From contig NZ_JACJKN010000010.1 in NCBI RefSeq assembly GCF_016900775.1, positions 20,952 to 84,951 on the forward strand: 64,000 nucleotides of DNA, read 5' to 3'. How positions within the stretch are numbered: position 1 is the stretch's first letter; the number at the start of each line of letters is the position of its first letter. Positions 40,657-50,356 of the stretch are shown piece after piece. This DNA comes from Olsenella uli. Lineage in GTDB: Bacteria > Actinomycetota > Coriobacteriia > Coriobacteriales > Atopobiaceae. A model generated the notes under the pieces. It saw only the letters and a list, made by a program, of their open reading frames with translations. It made no database searches and was not told where the DNA came from. A program made the position numbers and the translations under genes.

Positions 40657-43600
40657 CTACTCCTCCGCCTCGTCGTCGCCACCGATCTCCTCCAGCACGC
40701 CGAGCGCGGCGGGCATGACCTCCTCCTCCGTGCGGTGGAAGGGGTAGGCCACCTTGTGCGTCTTAGGGTAGACGAGGGCGCCGCGCTCCTTGAGCCGCAG
40801 CGCCACGGGACGCGGCACCTCGATGCCCAGGTAGAGAAGCCGCCCGTTGGACAGCGCAACGGAGGAGCACCCCAGCCGCTGCGCGCGGATGCGCACGCGG
40901 GCGCGGTCGAAGAGGTTGCGCCCCGCCAGCGGCAGCGCGCCGAAGTCCTTCTCGCACTCCTCCTGCAGCGCGTCGATCTCCGCCAGGTCCACGGCCGCCG
41001 CCAGGCGGCGGTACACGAGCACGCGCTTGTCCACGTCGGGCAGGTACTCCTCGGCCAGGAAGAAGTCAGCCGGCAGGTTGATCGTGACCTCGGCCTGCTC
41101 CACGTCGCGTGTCTCGCCGCGCGCCTCGGCCACGGCCTCGCCGAGCATCTGCGTGAAGAGGTCAAAGCCCACGCTGGAGAGGTTGCCGTGCTGCTCGGCG
41201 CCCATGAGCGAGCCCGCGCCGCGGATCTCCAGGTCGCGCATCGCGATCTTCATGCCGCTGCCCAGGTCCTGGTACTCGTTGATCGCCGTGAGGCGGTCGG
41301 TGGCCTCGGGCGTAAGGGGCTGCTCCGCCGGGAACATGAAGTAGGCAAAGGCCTGCATGCGCCCGCGGCCCACGCGACCCTTGAGCTGGTAGAGCTGCGC
41401 CAGGCCCAGCCGCTGGGAGTCCTCGATGATGAGCGTGTTGGTGTGCGGGTTGTCGATGCCGCTCTCGATGATCGTGGTGGCCACCAGAACGTCGACCTCG
41501 TGCTCCTGGAACTGCAGCATCACGTCCTCGACCTCGCGGGCGCTCATCTTGCCGTGCGCCACGCCGATGCGGGCCTCCGGCGCCGCCTCGCGCACGCGCT
41601 CCACCGCGTCGTCGATCGTGTGGACGCGGTTGGACACGTAGTAGACCTGGCCGTGCCGCGCGAGCTCGTCGCGGATCGCCGCGCTCACCACGTCGGGGTC
41701 CCACTCCCCCACCGTCACCTTGACCGGCAGGCGGCCGGGCGGCGGCGTCATGATGAGGCTCATGTCGCGCACCCCGCTCATGGCCATCTGCATGGTGCGC
41801 GGGATGGGCGTGGCCGAGAGCGTGAGCACGTCCACCTGCTCGCGCATGTTCTTGAGCTGCTCCTTGTGCTGCACGCCAAAGCGCTGTTCCTCGTCGATGA
41901 TAACGAGCCCCAGGTCATAGGGGTTAACGTCGGCCGAGAGCAGCCGGTGCGTGCCGATGAGCACGTCCACCGAGCCGTCCGCAAAGCCCTCGAGCGCGTG
42001 GCGCTGCTGGGCGGGCGTCACAAAGCGCGAGAGCACGGCCACCTTGAGGTCAAAGGGCGCAAAGCGCGAGAAGAACGTCTCAAAGTGCTGCTGCGCCAGG
42101 ATGGTGGTGGGGCAGAGCACCATGACCTGCTTGGCGTCCTGGCAGCACTTGAAGGCCGCGCGCAGGGCGACCTCGGTCTTGCCAAAGCCCACGTCGCCGC
42201 AGAGCAGCCGGTCCATCGGGCGGCGCGCCTCCATGTCCGCCTTGATGTCGGCGATGGCGGAGCGCTGGTCGGGCGTGAGCTCGTAGGCAAAGCTCGCCTC
42301 CATCTCCTCCTGGACGGGCGTGTCCTGCGAGAACGCGTAGCCGGGCACGGAGCTGCGGCGCGTGTAGAGGTCCACCAGGTCAAAGGCGAGCTTCTTGGCC
42401 GAGCGGCGCGCACGCCCCGTGGCGCGGGACCAGTCGGCCGTGTTGAGGCGCGTGAGGCGCGGGCTCGCGCCGTCCGGGCCCACGTAGCGCGTGATGCGGT
42501 CAACCTGCTCGAAGGGCACGAAGAGCTTGTCGCCGCCGGCGTACTCCAGCAGGAAGTAGTCGCGCTCGCGGCCGGCCACCTCCTGGCGCACGATCTCCGA
42601 GAAGAGCGCGATGCCGTGCGTGGCGTGGACGACGTAGTCCCCGGGCTTGAAGGGGAAGGTCACGCTCGTGGGGTCCACGCGGCGGGCGCGGCGGCGGTTC
42701 TTGGCCGTGCGCGCCGTGAGGTCGGAGACCGAGAAGACCGCGAGCCCCGCCGTGGGGATCACGATGCCCGCCGGCACCGGCGCGTCGATGAACGTGACGC
42801 GCCCGCGCTCGAGGGGCGGGACCTGCGGGTCGTTGTTCTCGGCGGAGGTTCCGAGCGACTCCACCACCGGGACGGACTCGTCGGTGAAGCGCAGCTCCAG
42901 GGCCTCGCGCGCCGCGCGGTCCGGCACGGCGAAGAGCACCGAGGCCCTATCGTCCACGAGCTGGCGCACGCGTCCCATGAGCTTGGCGTCAGAGCCCGCG
43001 ATCTGCGGCTGGCGCACGGCGAGCTCGGCCGTGGCCGCGCCCGTGCCCGCCCGCAGGATGGACGAGAAGGACAGGCGCTGCTGGCTGCCGAAATCCATCT
43101 CCCGCGGCGCGGTGTAGAGGCCGTCCAGCGAGACGTGTGCGGCGCCCGCCGCCACGGAGATCTCGTCGTAGGCGCGCATGCAGTCGTCGAAGAGGGCGCG
43201 CGGCTCGGCCAGGACCACGAGGGCGTCCGCGCCCATGTGCTCGAGCGGGCTGGCGGTGCCGCCGTAGAGCGCCGGCAGATAGCGATCGAGCGCCGGGTCC
43301 GCCGCGCGCTGCCGAATGAGCTCGAGGTCCGCGGCTATCTTGCCGTTGTCCTGCGCGCGGTTGTAGAGCGCGCGCTCGGCGCGGGCCACGGTCTCGTCGG
43401 TGAAGGCAAGCTCGCGGCAGGGCGAGACCGTCACCTCGGAGAGCTCGCCGATGGTCTGGCCCGTGGAGGGGACCATGCGGCGCACGCGGTCGATCTCGTC
43501 GCCGAAGAACTCCAGGCGCACCGGGCTCGTTGCCTGCGCGGGGAAGACGTCCACCGCGTCGCCGTGCACGTGGAAGGTGCCGGGCGCGTCCACGTCCCCG

Positions 43601-44094
43601 GCGTCGGTGTAGCCCATGCCCACGAGCAGCGCCGGAACGTCCTCAAAGGGGACCTCCTCCCCCACCGCAAAGGTGCTCGAGGCGAAGTAGCCCGAGCCCC
43701 TCGGCGGCACGCGGCGCAGCAGGGCGTGCGCCGAGGCCACCACGACGCACCTCTCGCCCTCGGCGAGGCGCGCGACGGCGCGGCAGCGCGCGCCGATCAC
43801 GGCGTCGTCCGGCGCGGCGTCAGACCACGGGCGGTCCCGGCGCTCCGGGTAGCGGCAGACCGCGTCCTGCCCGAGCCACGCGGCGAGCGCGCGGGCCGCG
43901 CGGTCGGCGGCCTCCTCGCCCGAGACCACGAAGAGGCACGGGCGCGGGTCGCGTGCCCAGAGGGCCGCGAGCACGAGCGGACGGGCCGACTGCGCCACGG
44001 CGAGCGTGGCGTCCCGCCCGGCGTTGAGCTCGCGCAGGAGCGGCTCGAGCTCGGGCGCGGAGAGGAGCTTGCGGGAGACGCGATCAATCAGCAT
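40657..44094 (-). CDS. mfd: transcription-repair coupling factor
   Basis: Mfd, 1145 aa, releases stalled RNA polymerase and recruits UvrA. N-terminal UvrB-like module (FVVSGEEAADRAARALAAWL onward; GDAVDVFPA, ELAFTDE), RNA-polymerase-interacting domain (KPGDYVVHATHGIALF...LEYAGGDKLFVPFEQVDRI), RecG-like translocase with Walker A CGDVGFGKTE, motif II IIDEEQRFG, TATPIPRT and TTIIESGIDNPHTNT, VGRGR, then the C-terminal D7 domain. Complete, no anomalies. A TACAAT box at 44166-44171 (minus strand) may be its -10. Confidence 0.96.
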   Translation of the reverse strand: MLIDRVSRKLLSAPELEPLLRELNAGRDATLAVAQSARPLVLAALWARDPRPCLFVVSGEEAADRAARALAAWLGQDAVCRYPERRDRPWSDAAPDDAVIGARCRAVARLAEGERCVVVASAHALLRRVPPRGSGYFASSTFAVGEEVPFEDVPALLVGMGYTDAGDVDAPGTFHVHGDAVDVFPAQATSPVRLEFFGDEIDRVRRMVPSTGQTIGELSEVTVSPCRELAFTDETVARAERALYNRAQDNGKIAADLELIRQRAADPALDRYLPALYGGTASPLEHMGADALVVLAEPRALFDDCMRAYDEISVAAGAAHVSLDGLYTAPREMDFGSQQRLSFSSILRAGTGAATAELAVRQPQIAGSDAKLMGRVRQLVDDRASVLFAVPDRAAREALELRFTDESVPVVESLGTSAENNDPQVPPLERGRVTFIDAPVPAGIVIPTAGLAVFSVSDLTARTAKNRRRARRVDPTSVTFPFKPGDYVVHATHGIALFSEIVRQEVAGRERDYFLLEYAGGDKLFVPFEQVDRITRYVGPDGASPRLTRLNTADWSRATGRARRSAKKLAFDLVDLYTRRSSVPGYAFSQDTPVQEEMEASFAYELTPDQRSAIADIKADMEARRPMDRLLCGDVGFGKTEVALRAAFKCCQDAKQVMVLCPTTILAQQHFETFFSRFAPFDLKVAVLSRFVTPAQQRHALEGFADGSVDVLIGTHRLLSADVNPYDLGLVIIDEEQRFGVQHKEQLKNMREQVDVLTLSATPIPRTMQMAMSGVRDMSLIMTPPPGRLPVKVTVGEWDPDVVSAAIRDELARHGQVYYVSNRVHTIDDAVERVREAAPEARIGVAHGKMSAREVEDVMLQFQEHEVDVLVATTIIESGIDNPHTNTLIIEDSQRLGLAQLYQLKGRVGRGRMQAFAYFMFPAEQPLTPEATDRLTAINEYQDLGSGMKIAMRDLEIRGAGSLMGAEQHGNLSSVGFDLFTQMLGEAVAEARGETRDVEQAEVTINLPADFFLAEEYLPDVDKRVLVYRRLAAAVDLAEIDALQEECEKDFGALPLAGRNLFDRARVRIRAQRLGCSSVALSNGRLLYLGIEVPRPVALRLKERGALVYPKTHKVAYPFHRTEEEVMPAALGVLEEIGGDDEAEE

Positions 44095-44194
44095 GGGATT
44101 CCCTACATGAGGACGCGCCGGCCCCGGGCTCGGGGTCGGTGTGAGGCGGCTTGGTTTTCCCGGCTATTGTACCCGCGCGGGCGTGCGTACACAG

Positions 44195-44206
44195 GTTCTT
44201 CTCGCC
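44195..44206 (-). repeat. GGCGAGAAGAAC 12-mer upstream of mfd
   Basis: Exact copy on the minus strand, 100 bases before the mfd start and next to the tandem hairpins. Confidence 0.7.
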
Positions 44207-44231
44207 CGGCGCCGGTCCTCCGCCCTGGGAT

Positions 44232-44457
44232 GTCGCCGTAGCCCCGCAGGGTCGCCGTGCGGGGCTACGGCGACACTTCCCTGGCGCGAAACGTCGCGAG
44301 GCCCCCGCACGATTCTGATGCAGGGGGCTTGGCGACACTTCCCCACCCTAGAACGTCGCGAAGCCCCCGCGCGGCTGCCGAGCGGGGGTGAGGCGACATC
44401 CTGCGGCCACAGAACGTCGCGAAGCCCCGCGGAGTTACTGTGCGGGGGCTTGGCGGC
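44232..44457. repeat. four tandem 61-bp hairpin units
   Basis: Hairpins at 44232-44274, 44293-44336, 44355-44397 and 44416-44457, repeating every 61-62 bases. Each has arms of the type GTCGCGAAGCCCC-C-GC / GC-GGGGGCTTGGCGAC; the linkers share GAACGTCGC. Stems are kept although loops differ. The array fills the gap between the GH13-GH77 gene's end and mfd; no coding frame is convincing. Confidence 0.85.
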
Positions 44458-44493
44458 GTTTCTGCGGCGTGGGCGTGCAGGGGGCCGCACGCG

Positions 44494-47400
44494 CTATCGG
44501 CCGGACTCCTCCGCGAGCTCGGAGAGCCGCGCGCCCGCGGCCTCCACGAGCTCGGCGTCCGCGAACCAGCGCCAGCCGCCCGCGATGCCGGGCACGTTGA
44601 GGCGCGCCTCGTCACCGAGGCCGAGCACGTCCTGGAGCGGCACGATGGCCACGTCGGCCGCAGACGCCAGCGCACGGCGCAGGATGGAGTCCGCAAGCTC
44701 GACGGCATCCTCCCCCGTGGCGCCAAAGCGGCTCTCGCAGAAGCCCACGAGCGTCTGGTTGTCGTGCGTGCCGGTGTAGACCACGGTCTCCGGGCGCGGC
44801 TCGTAGGCCTCGCGGACGTCGCCGTCGAAGAACTGGACCACGTCCATCCCCGCAAAGCCGGTCGAGCTCATGAGCGCGCGGACCGCCGGCGTGATGGCGC
44901 CGAGGTCCTCTGCGATGAACGGCAGCGGGCCAAACTGGCGGCGCGCCGCCTCGAAGAGCTCAGCGCCCGGGCCAAAGGCAAAGGAGCCCTCGCTCGCGGG
45001 CTTGCCGGACGGCACCGAGAAGTACGACGAGAACCCGATGAAGTGATCGAGCCGCACGTAGTCGTAGAGCGCGAGCATCCGGCTGAAGCGGCGCAGCCAC
45101 CAGCCGTAGTTCTGCTCGCGCAGCATGTCCCAGCGGTACGTGGGGTTGCCCCACACCTGGCCCTCGGGCGCGAAGGCGTCGCCGGGAGCGCCGGCCTGGC
45201 GGCGGGCGTGGCCGGACTCGTCGAGGTCGAAGAGGTCGGGCTCGCTCCAGACGTCGGCGGAGTCGCCTGAGACGTACATGGGCATGTCACCGATGATCTG
45301 GACGCCGCGGGCGTGCGCGTAGTCGAGCAGGTCGCGCCACTCGCAGTCGAAGGCGTACTGCAGGCGGCGGTGGTTCTCCACGGCGGCGGCGATGCGCGGG
45401 TTGCGCGTGAGCGCCGGGCTGTAGTGGCGGTAGCGCGCGGGCCAGCTCTGCCACGGCCCCTCGCCGAAGAGCTCCTTGATGGCGCGGAAGGTGGCGTAGG
45501 GGGTGAGCCAGTAGTCGTTGTCATGGCAGAACTCGAGGTAGTCCTCGGAGGCGCCGATCTTCTCGAGGCTCGTGAGCGTTGTCGCCACGTCCTTCTCGAG
45601 AAGGTCCGTGTTGCCCGCGAAGGCCGAGACGCCCGCGTAGGGCGACCCGTACTCGTCCGTGGGGTTCACAGGGAGCACCTGCCAGTAGGTCTGGCCGTGC
45701 TCGGCGAGCCAGTCCACGAAGCGGCGGGCCGGCGCGCCGAGGGTGCCGGGCTTGCCGTCGTTGGGGACGGAGGTGATGTGGCAGAGCACGCCCATGCCCC
45801 GCTCGAGCGGGAGCTGGAGGCGCTGCGTCTTGTGGAAGTGCAGGACCGCCGTGCCGAGCGGCCACAGGAAGGTGGACGCCTGGCCGCCCTCGACCTTGGG
45901 GGCCTGGCCGGACACCACGTCCGTGACGAGGTCGCCCACCATGGGGACCTTGGCGTCATGCGCCTCGGAGAGGCTCGCGTTGACGAGCACGCACACGCTC
46001 TCGTCCGCGCCCGTGCGCCAGAAGCCAAAGACGTCGTCCCCAAACGAGAAGGGCTCGAACTCGCCGTCCACGAGCACGGGGAGCGTGCGACGGATGGCGA
46101 TGGCGTTGCGATAGGTCTGCCGGCAGTCGGCGTGCCCGCGGCTGCCGTCCCACGGGAAGCTCGCGCGGCAGTACGGGTCGCGCAGCCCCTCGAGGCCGAG
46201 CTCGTCTCCGTAGTAGACGCAGGGCACGCCCGGCAGCGTCATCTGCAGGAGCGCGGCCACCCACAGGCGCGCCTTCGCGAGGCCCACCTGGTCGTCAGCA
46301 AGGTGCCAGCCCGCACGCTCGCCCTCCGGGATGGAGTCCGGGTCGGGCGCGCCGCCGAGCACGGTGAAGAGGCGCTCGCGGTCGTGGCTGCCGAGCAGGT
46401 TGAGGGCGGAGTAGAAATTGTCGCGCGGGTAGTTCTCCCGCAGCTGCTCGAGGCGCGCGGCCAGCTCCGGAGCGCCGATCTCGCCCCTCAGGAAGGCGAG
46501 GACCCCGGTGCGGAACGGGTAGTTCATCGTGCCGTCGAGCTCCTTGCCCTGGAAGTACTGGCGGAGCTTGCCGTAGGCGAGCTTGTTGGAGGCGTCCTCC
46601 CAGACCTCGCCGATGAGCACGCCGTCCGGGCGCTCCATGACGAGCGCGCGCTTGATGTCGGCGATGAACTCGTCCGAGAGCTCGTCGGCCACGTCGAGGC
46701 GCCAGCCGCGCGCGCCGGCGCGCAGCCACTTGCGCACCACGCCGTGCCGACCGCAGATGAGCTCGTGGTACTCGGGGTTGTCCTCGTTGAGCGCCGGCAG
46801 GTCGCCGTTGCCCCACCAGCCCGCGTAGGTGCCGTCCTCGTTGAAGAAGTACCAGTCGCGGTAGGGGGAGTCCGGGCTCTGGTACGCACCGAGCTCGGGA
46901 TAGTTCCCGTAGGAGTTGAAGTAGCGCGAGTCCTGGCCGGAGTGGTTGAAGACGCCGTCCAGGATGACGGAGATGCCGTGGTCCTCGGCGTCAAGGCACA
47001 GGGCGCTGAAGTCCTGCTCGGTGCCCAGCAGGGGGTCGATGGCAAGATAGTCCGCCGTGTCGTAGCGGTGGTTGGAGGAGGCCTCGAAGATGGGGTTCAG
47101 GTAGATGGCGGTCACGCCGAGGTCCTCGAGGTACTCGAGCTTCTCGCGGATGCCCTCGAGGGTGCCGCCGTAGAAGTCCCACACGGCGATGCCGCCCTCC
47201 GGCGTGCGCTCGTAGTCCACGGGCGTGTCCCAGTCCACGAGCCGGTGCCCCGGCCCCTTGCGCGGGCGCTCGAGCGTCTTGGCCCGCTCCTGCCAGTCCT
47301 CCCCGCGCGCAAAGCGGTCGGGGAAGATCTGGTAGACCACCGCGTTGCGGTACCAGCTGGGCTGCTCCTTGCGCGGCACGAAGACCGTGATCTGGAACGA

Positions 47401-47739
47401 CGGGGGGTCGCCGTAGGCAAAGGCGCCCTCGCCCGTGGTCCAGCCCGGCTTGGCGCCGTAGCGCCAGACCGAGCCATCCTTGGCCTCGATGTCAAAGCTG
47501 TACCAGACCACGCCGGTCTCGGCCGGGCGGTAGTTTGCCGAGAAGCGCAGGCAGTCCCCCACGATCGAGCCGTGCATCTCGATCAGCTCCTCGCCGTGGG
47601 CGTCCGTCCAGACGCGCAGCGTGCAGAAGACGACGTCGTCCCCCCACACGTCTATGGACAGCGAAACGGTGCCGCCCAGCTGGACGGCACCGAACGGACT
47701 TCTGTACTCCAAATCGGAAGTGACGTGACGTGCCTTCAA
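44494..47739 (-). CDS. GH13 alpha-glucanase / GH77 4-alpha-glucanotransferase fusion
   Basis: 1081 aa with two enzymes in one chain. Residues ~1-640 are a neopullulanase/cyclomaltodextrinase-type GH13: an N-terminal beta domain, then QIFPDRFARG, VFNHSGQDSRYF, nucleophile Asp in GWRLDVADEL, acid Glu in LIGEVWED and LLGSHDRERL. Residues ~648-1081 are an amylomaltase: GVLCHITSVPNDGKPGTLG, QVLPVNPTDEYGSPYAG, nucleophile in YVRLDHFIGF, acid Glu in IAEDLGAI, TGTHDNQT. Together they would debranch or hydrolyse and then rearrange maltodextrins from glycogen. TTG start two bases after the glgA stop, using GGAGAG inside glgA. Last gene of the glycogen operon. Confidence 0.92.
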   Translation of the reverse strand: MKARHVTSDLEYRSPFGAVQLGGTVSLSIDVWGDDVVFCTLRVWTDAHGEELIEMHGSIVGDCLRFSANYRPAETGVVWYSFDIEAKDGSVWRYGAKPGWTTGEGAFAYGDPPSFQITVFVPRKEQPSWYRNAVVYQIFPDRFARGEDWQERAKTLERPRKGPGHRLVDWDTPVDYERTPEGGIAVWDFYGGTLEGIREKLEYLEDLGVTAIYLNPIFEASSNHRYDTADYLAIDPLLGTEQDFSALCLDAEDHGISVILDGVFNHSGQDSRYFNSYGNYPELGAYQSPDSPYRDWYFFNEDGTYAGWWGNGDLPALNEDNPEYHELICGRHGVVRKWLRAGARGWRLDVADELSDEFIADIKRALVMERPDGVLIGEVWEDASNKLAYGKLRQYFQGKELDGTMNYPFRTGVLAFLRGEIGAPELAARLEQLRENYPRDNFYSALNLLGSHDRERLFTVLGGAPDPDSIPEGERAGWHLADDQVGLAKARLWVAALLQMTLPGVPCVYYGDELGLEGLRDPYCRASFPWDGSRGHADCRQTYRNAIAIRRTLPVLVDGEFEPFSFGDDVFGFWRTGADESVCVLVNASLSEAHDAKVPMVGDLVTDVVSGQAPKVEGGQASTFLWPLGTAVLHFHKTQRLQLPLERGMGVLCHITSVPNDGKPGTLGAPARRFVDWLAEHGQTYWQVLPVNPTDEYGSPYAGVSAFAGNTDLLEKDVATTLTSLEKIGASEDYLEFCHDNDYWLTPYATFRAIKELFGEGPWQSWPARYRHYSPALTRNPRIAAAVENHRRLQYAFDCEWRDLLDYAHARGVQIIGDMPMYVSGDSADVWSEPDLFDLDESGHARRQAGAPGDAFAPEGQVWGNPTYRWDMLREQNYGWWLRRFSRMLALYDYVRLDHFIGFSSYFSVPSGKPASEGSFAFGPGAELFEAARRQFGPLPFIAEDLGAITPAVRALMSSTGFAGMDVVQFFDGDVREAYEPRPETVVYTGTHDNQTLVGFCESRFGATGEDAVELADSILRRALASAADVAIVPLQDVLGLGDEARLNVPGIAGGWRWFADAELVEAAGARLSELAEESGR

Positions 47740-47741
47740 AC

Positions 47742-49241
47742 TTACCTGTCTCTCCGCTTGTTGTACCGAATGATCTCCGGGTGGAGGTCATGGTAGATGT
47801 CCATGTAGTCGTTCGCGGCGCGGCGCCAGCTGAAGTCTGTCGCCATGGCCTGCTGCATCAGGTTAGACCAAGCATCAGAATCGGTCCAGAAGATCTCGCA
47901 GGCGCCGAGCAGGGTGTCGGCCATCTCGTCGCCGTTCATGTTGGCGAACGAGAAGCCCGTGCCCTCGCCGGTGTACTTGTTGTACGGGATGACCGAGTCG
48001 CGCAGGCCGCCCGTCTCGCGCACCACGGGAAGCGTGCCGTAGCGCATGGCGATCATCTGGGACAGGCCGCAGGGCTCGAACTCGGACGGCATGAGCAGCA
48101 GGTCGCCGCCGGCGTACATGCGGTGCGAGAGCGCGTTGTCAAACGCGATGCGCGCGCACATCTGGCCGGGGTACTTGGCGTCGAAGTAGCGGAACGCGTC
48201 CTCGTGGTCCTTGTCGCCCGTGCCGAGGATGGCAACCTGGACGCCGCGCTGCATGAGGTGGTCCATCGCGTAGCGGACGAGGCCGAGCCCCTTCTGGTCC
48301 GTGAGGCGGCCGATGGAGACCACGAGCGGGCGCGTGGGGTCCTGGGCCAGGCCCAGCTCCTCCTGGAGGGCGCGCTTGCACTCGGCCTTGTTCTCGATCT
48401 CCTTGGCGGAGTAGTTCGCCGGGATCATCGGGTCCGTCGTGGGGTTCCAGATGGACTGGTCGATGCCGTTGAGGATGCCGCGCAGCTGCCCGGCGCGACG
48501 GCGGAAGATGTCGTCGAGGCCCTCGCCGTAGAACGGCATCTGCAGCTCGTAGGCGTAGCTCGGGCTCACCGTGGTGAGGAAGTCCGTGTAGAGCAGGGCG
48601 CCTTTCATGAAGTTGATGGAGCGCTCGTCGCAGCGGAGCTGGTCGCGGGCGGCCGGGATGTGGGCGAGGCCGAGCACCTGCTCGAGCATCTCGTCGCTGT
48701 ACTGGCCCTGGAACTTGACGTTGTGGATCGTGAAGACCGTCTTCACGTTGGCGCACTGCGGGACGTCCTGGTAGAACTCGCGCAGGAACACGCAGCAGAG
48801 CGCGGTCTGCCAGTCGTTGCAGTGCAGGACGTCGCACTCGAGCTCGGGCACCTTGGCGATGGCCTCGCAGATGGCCTTCGAGAAGAACGCGAAGCGCTCG
48901 CCGTCGTCGAAGTAGCCATAGAGGCTGTCACGCTTGAAGTAGGCCTCGTTGTCGATGAAGTAGAAGTCGAGGTCCTGCATCGTGAGCTTCTCGATGCCGC
49001 AGTACTCGTTGCGCCAGGCGAGCGGCACGTAGAACTCCGTCACGTGCTTCATCTGGTCGAGGTACTCCTGCGGGATGGTGGAGTACTTGGGCAGGATGAC
49101 GGCGACGCGGGCGCCGGCGTGCTTGAGGGCGCGGGGAAGGGAGCCGGCGACGTCCCCGAGGCCGCCCGACTTGGCAAACGGGACGGCCTCGGAAGACGCG
49201 AAGAGCACCCTCAACTTCCTGCGCTTGGCATTGGTTGACAC
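47742..49241 (-). CDS. glgA: glycogen synthase (ADP-glucose)
   Basis: GT5 glycosyltransferase, 499 aa, extends alpha-1,4 chains from ADP-glucose. The ADP-binding KSGGLGDVAGSLPRAL lies near residues 24-39; the C-terminal Rossmann half has VSIGRLTDQKG, LMPSEFEPCGLSQMIAMRYGTLPVVRETGGL. GTG start at 49241 with GGGAG upstream. It lies 18 bases behind glgD and two bases before the GH13-GH77 fusion, so all are cotranscribed. Confidence 0.95.
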   Translation of the reverse strand: MSTNAKRRKLRVLFASSEAVPFAKSGGLGDVAGSLPRALKHAGARVAVILPKYSTIPQEYLDQMKHVTEFYVPLAWRNEYCGIEKLTMQDLDFYFIDNEAYFKRDSLYGYFDDGERFAFFSKAICEAIAKVPELECDVLHCNDWQTALCCVFLREFYQDVPQCANVKTVFTIHNVKFQGQYSDEMLEQVLGLAHIPAARDQLRCDERSINFMKGALLYTDFLTTVSPSYAYELQMPFYGEGLDDIFRRRAGQLRGILNGIDQSIWNPTTDPMIPANYSAKEIENKAECKRALQEELGLAQDPTRPLVVSIGRLTDQKGLGLVRYAMDHLMQRGVQVAILGTGDKDHEDAFRYFDAKYPGQMCARIAFDNALSHRMYAGGDLLLMPSEFEPCGLSQMIAMRYGTLPVVRETGGLRDSVIPYNKYTGEGTGFSFANMNGDEMADTLLGACEIFWTDSDAWSNLMQQAMATDFSWRRAANDYMDIYHDLHPEIIRYNKRRDR

Positions 49242-49259
49242 GGTGGTTCTCCCTCGGTA

Positions 49260-50354
49260 CTAGTCGCGAGACTTCTCCTTGATGAGCACGTCCTCAGGGG
49301 TGCCCCTGAGCTCGGTGCCGGCGGGGACGACGTTGGCGCGGTCCACGATCGCGTTCTCGACGCGCGCGCCGCTCTTGACGACGCAGCCCTGCATCACGAT
49401 CGAGTTGCGCACGGTGGCGCCGGCCTCGATGATGACGTTGCGGCCGAGGATCGTGTCGCTCACGCTGCCGTAGATGCGGTCGCCGGAGGAGACGGCCGAG
49501 TTGAGCACGTGGGAGCCGACCTCGAACTTGGCGGGCGGGGTGTCGTGCGTCTTGGTCTTGACGGTGCGGTCGTCGGGGAAGAGCTCGGCAGTGATGCGCG
49601 GGTCGAGCAGGTCCATGTTGGCGCGGAAGTAGGAGCGCTTGTTGAAGATCGGCGCGACGTAGCCGTCGTACTCGTAGGTGCGCACGTTCACGCGGCCGAA
49701 GTCGCCGGACATGGCCTCGAAGAGGTCGAGGTAGTCCGTCGGGCCGTACCAGTCGAACATGTCGAGCAAAAGCTGGCGGTTGATGACAAAGCAGTCGAGG
49801 AACATCGTCTCGCCGAAGTTGGCGCCGTGGTGCACGCTGCAGACGCGGCCGTCCTCGACGTCGAAGGCGGTGACGTCGGGGTCCTTCTCGGAGGCGGTCT
49901 TGACGATCACCGTGATGTCGGCGCCGGACTCCTTGTGGGCGTCATAGACCTTGTTGAGGTCCGCGTTGAACACGAAGTTGGCCGTGGAGAAGAACACGGC
50001 GTCAGAGGTGCTGCGGGTGAAGTAGGCCTTGTTGTGGACGAGGTCACGCAGCAGGAAGCGGGCGCCGGTGCGGGAGGTGCCGAAGGCGGAGCCGGGCAGG
50101 ATGAACAGGCCGCCGTTCTTGCGGTCGAGGTCCCAGTCCTTGCCGGAGCCCACGTGGTCGATGATGGAGCGGTAGTTGTACGGCATGACCATGCCGACGG
50201 TGCGGATGCCGCAGTTCACCATGTTGGAGAGGGCAAAGTCGACGAGGCGGTAGCGGCCGAAGTACGGCAGCGAGGCCACGGGGCGGCTCTCGGTGAGCGC
50301 GGTCGACTCCTTTGCGGAGTAGTTGCAGGTGATAAGGCCGATGACCTTCTCCAT
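49260..50354 (-). CDS. glgD: glucose-1-phosphate adenylyltransferase-like subunit GlgD
   Basis: 364 aa nucleotidyltransferase-like protein with a C-terminal left-handed beta-helix (GDRIYGSVSDTILGRNVIIEAGATV). The N-terminal GGxGxRL pyrophosphorylase loop is missing: the equivalent region reads ITCNYSAKESTALTESRPVASLP. In Firmicutes the GlgD partner is regulatory and stimulates GlgC, so the same is inferred here. Start 50354 two bases after the glgC stop codon (coupled translation). Confidence 0.93.
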   Translation of the reverse strand: MEKVIGLITCNYSAKESTALTESRPVASLPYFGRYRLVDFALSNMVNCGIRTVGMVMPYNYRSIIDHVGSGKDWDLDRKNGGLFILPGSAFGTSRTGARFLLRDLVHNKAYFTRSTSDAVFFSTANFVFNADLNKVYDAHKESGADITVIVKTASEKDPDVTAFDVEDGRVCSVHHGANFGETMFLDCFVINRQLLLDMFDWYGPTDYLDLFEAMSGDFGRVNVRTYEYDGYVAPIFNKRSYFRANMDLLDPRITAELFPDDRTVKTKTHDTPPAKFEVGSHVLNSAVSSGDRIYGSVSDTILGRNVIIEAGATVRNSIVMQGCVVKSGARVENAIVDRANVVPAGTELRGTPEDVLIKEKSRD

Positions 50355-50356
50355 GA

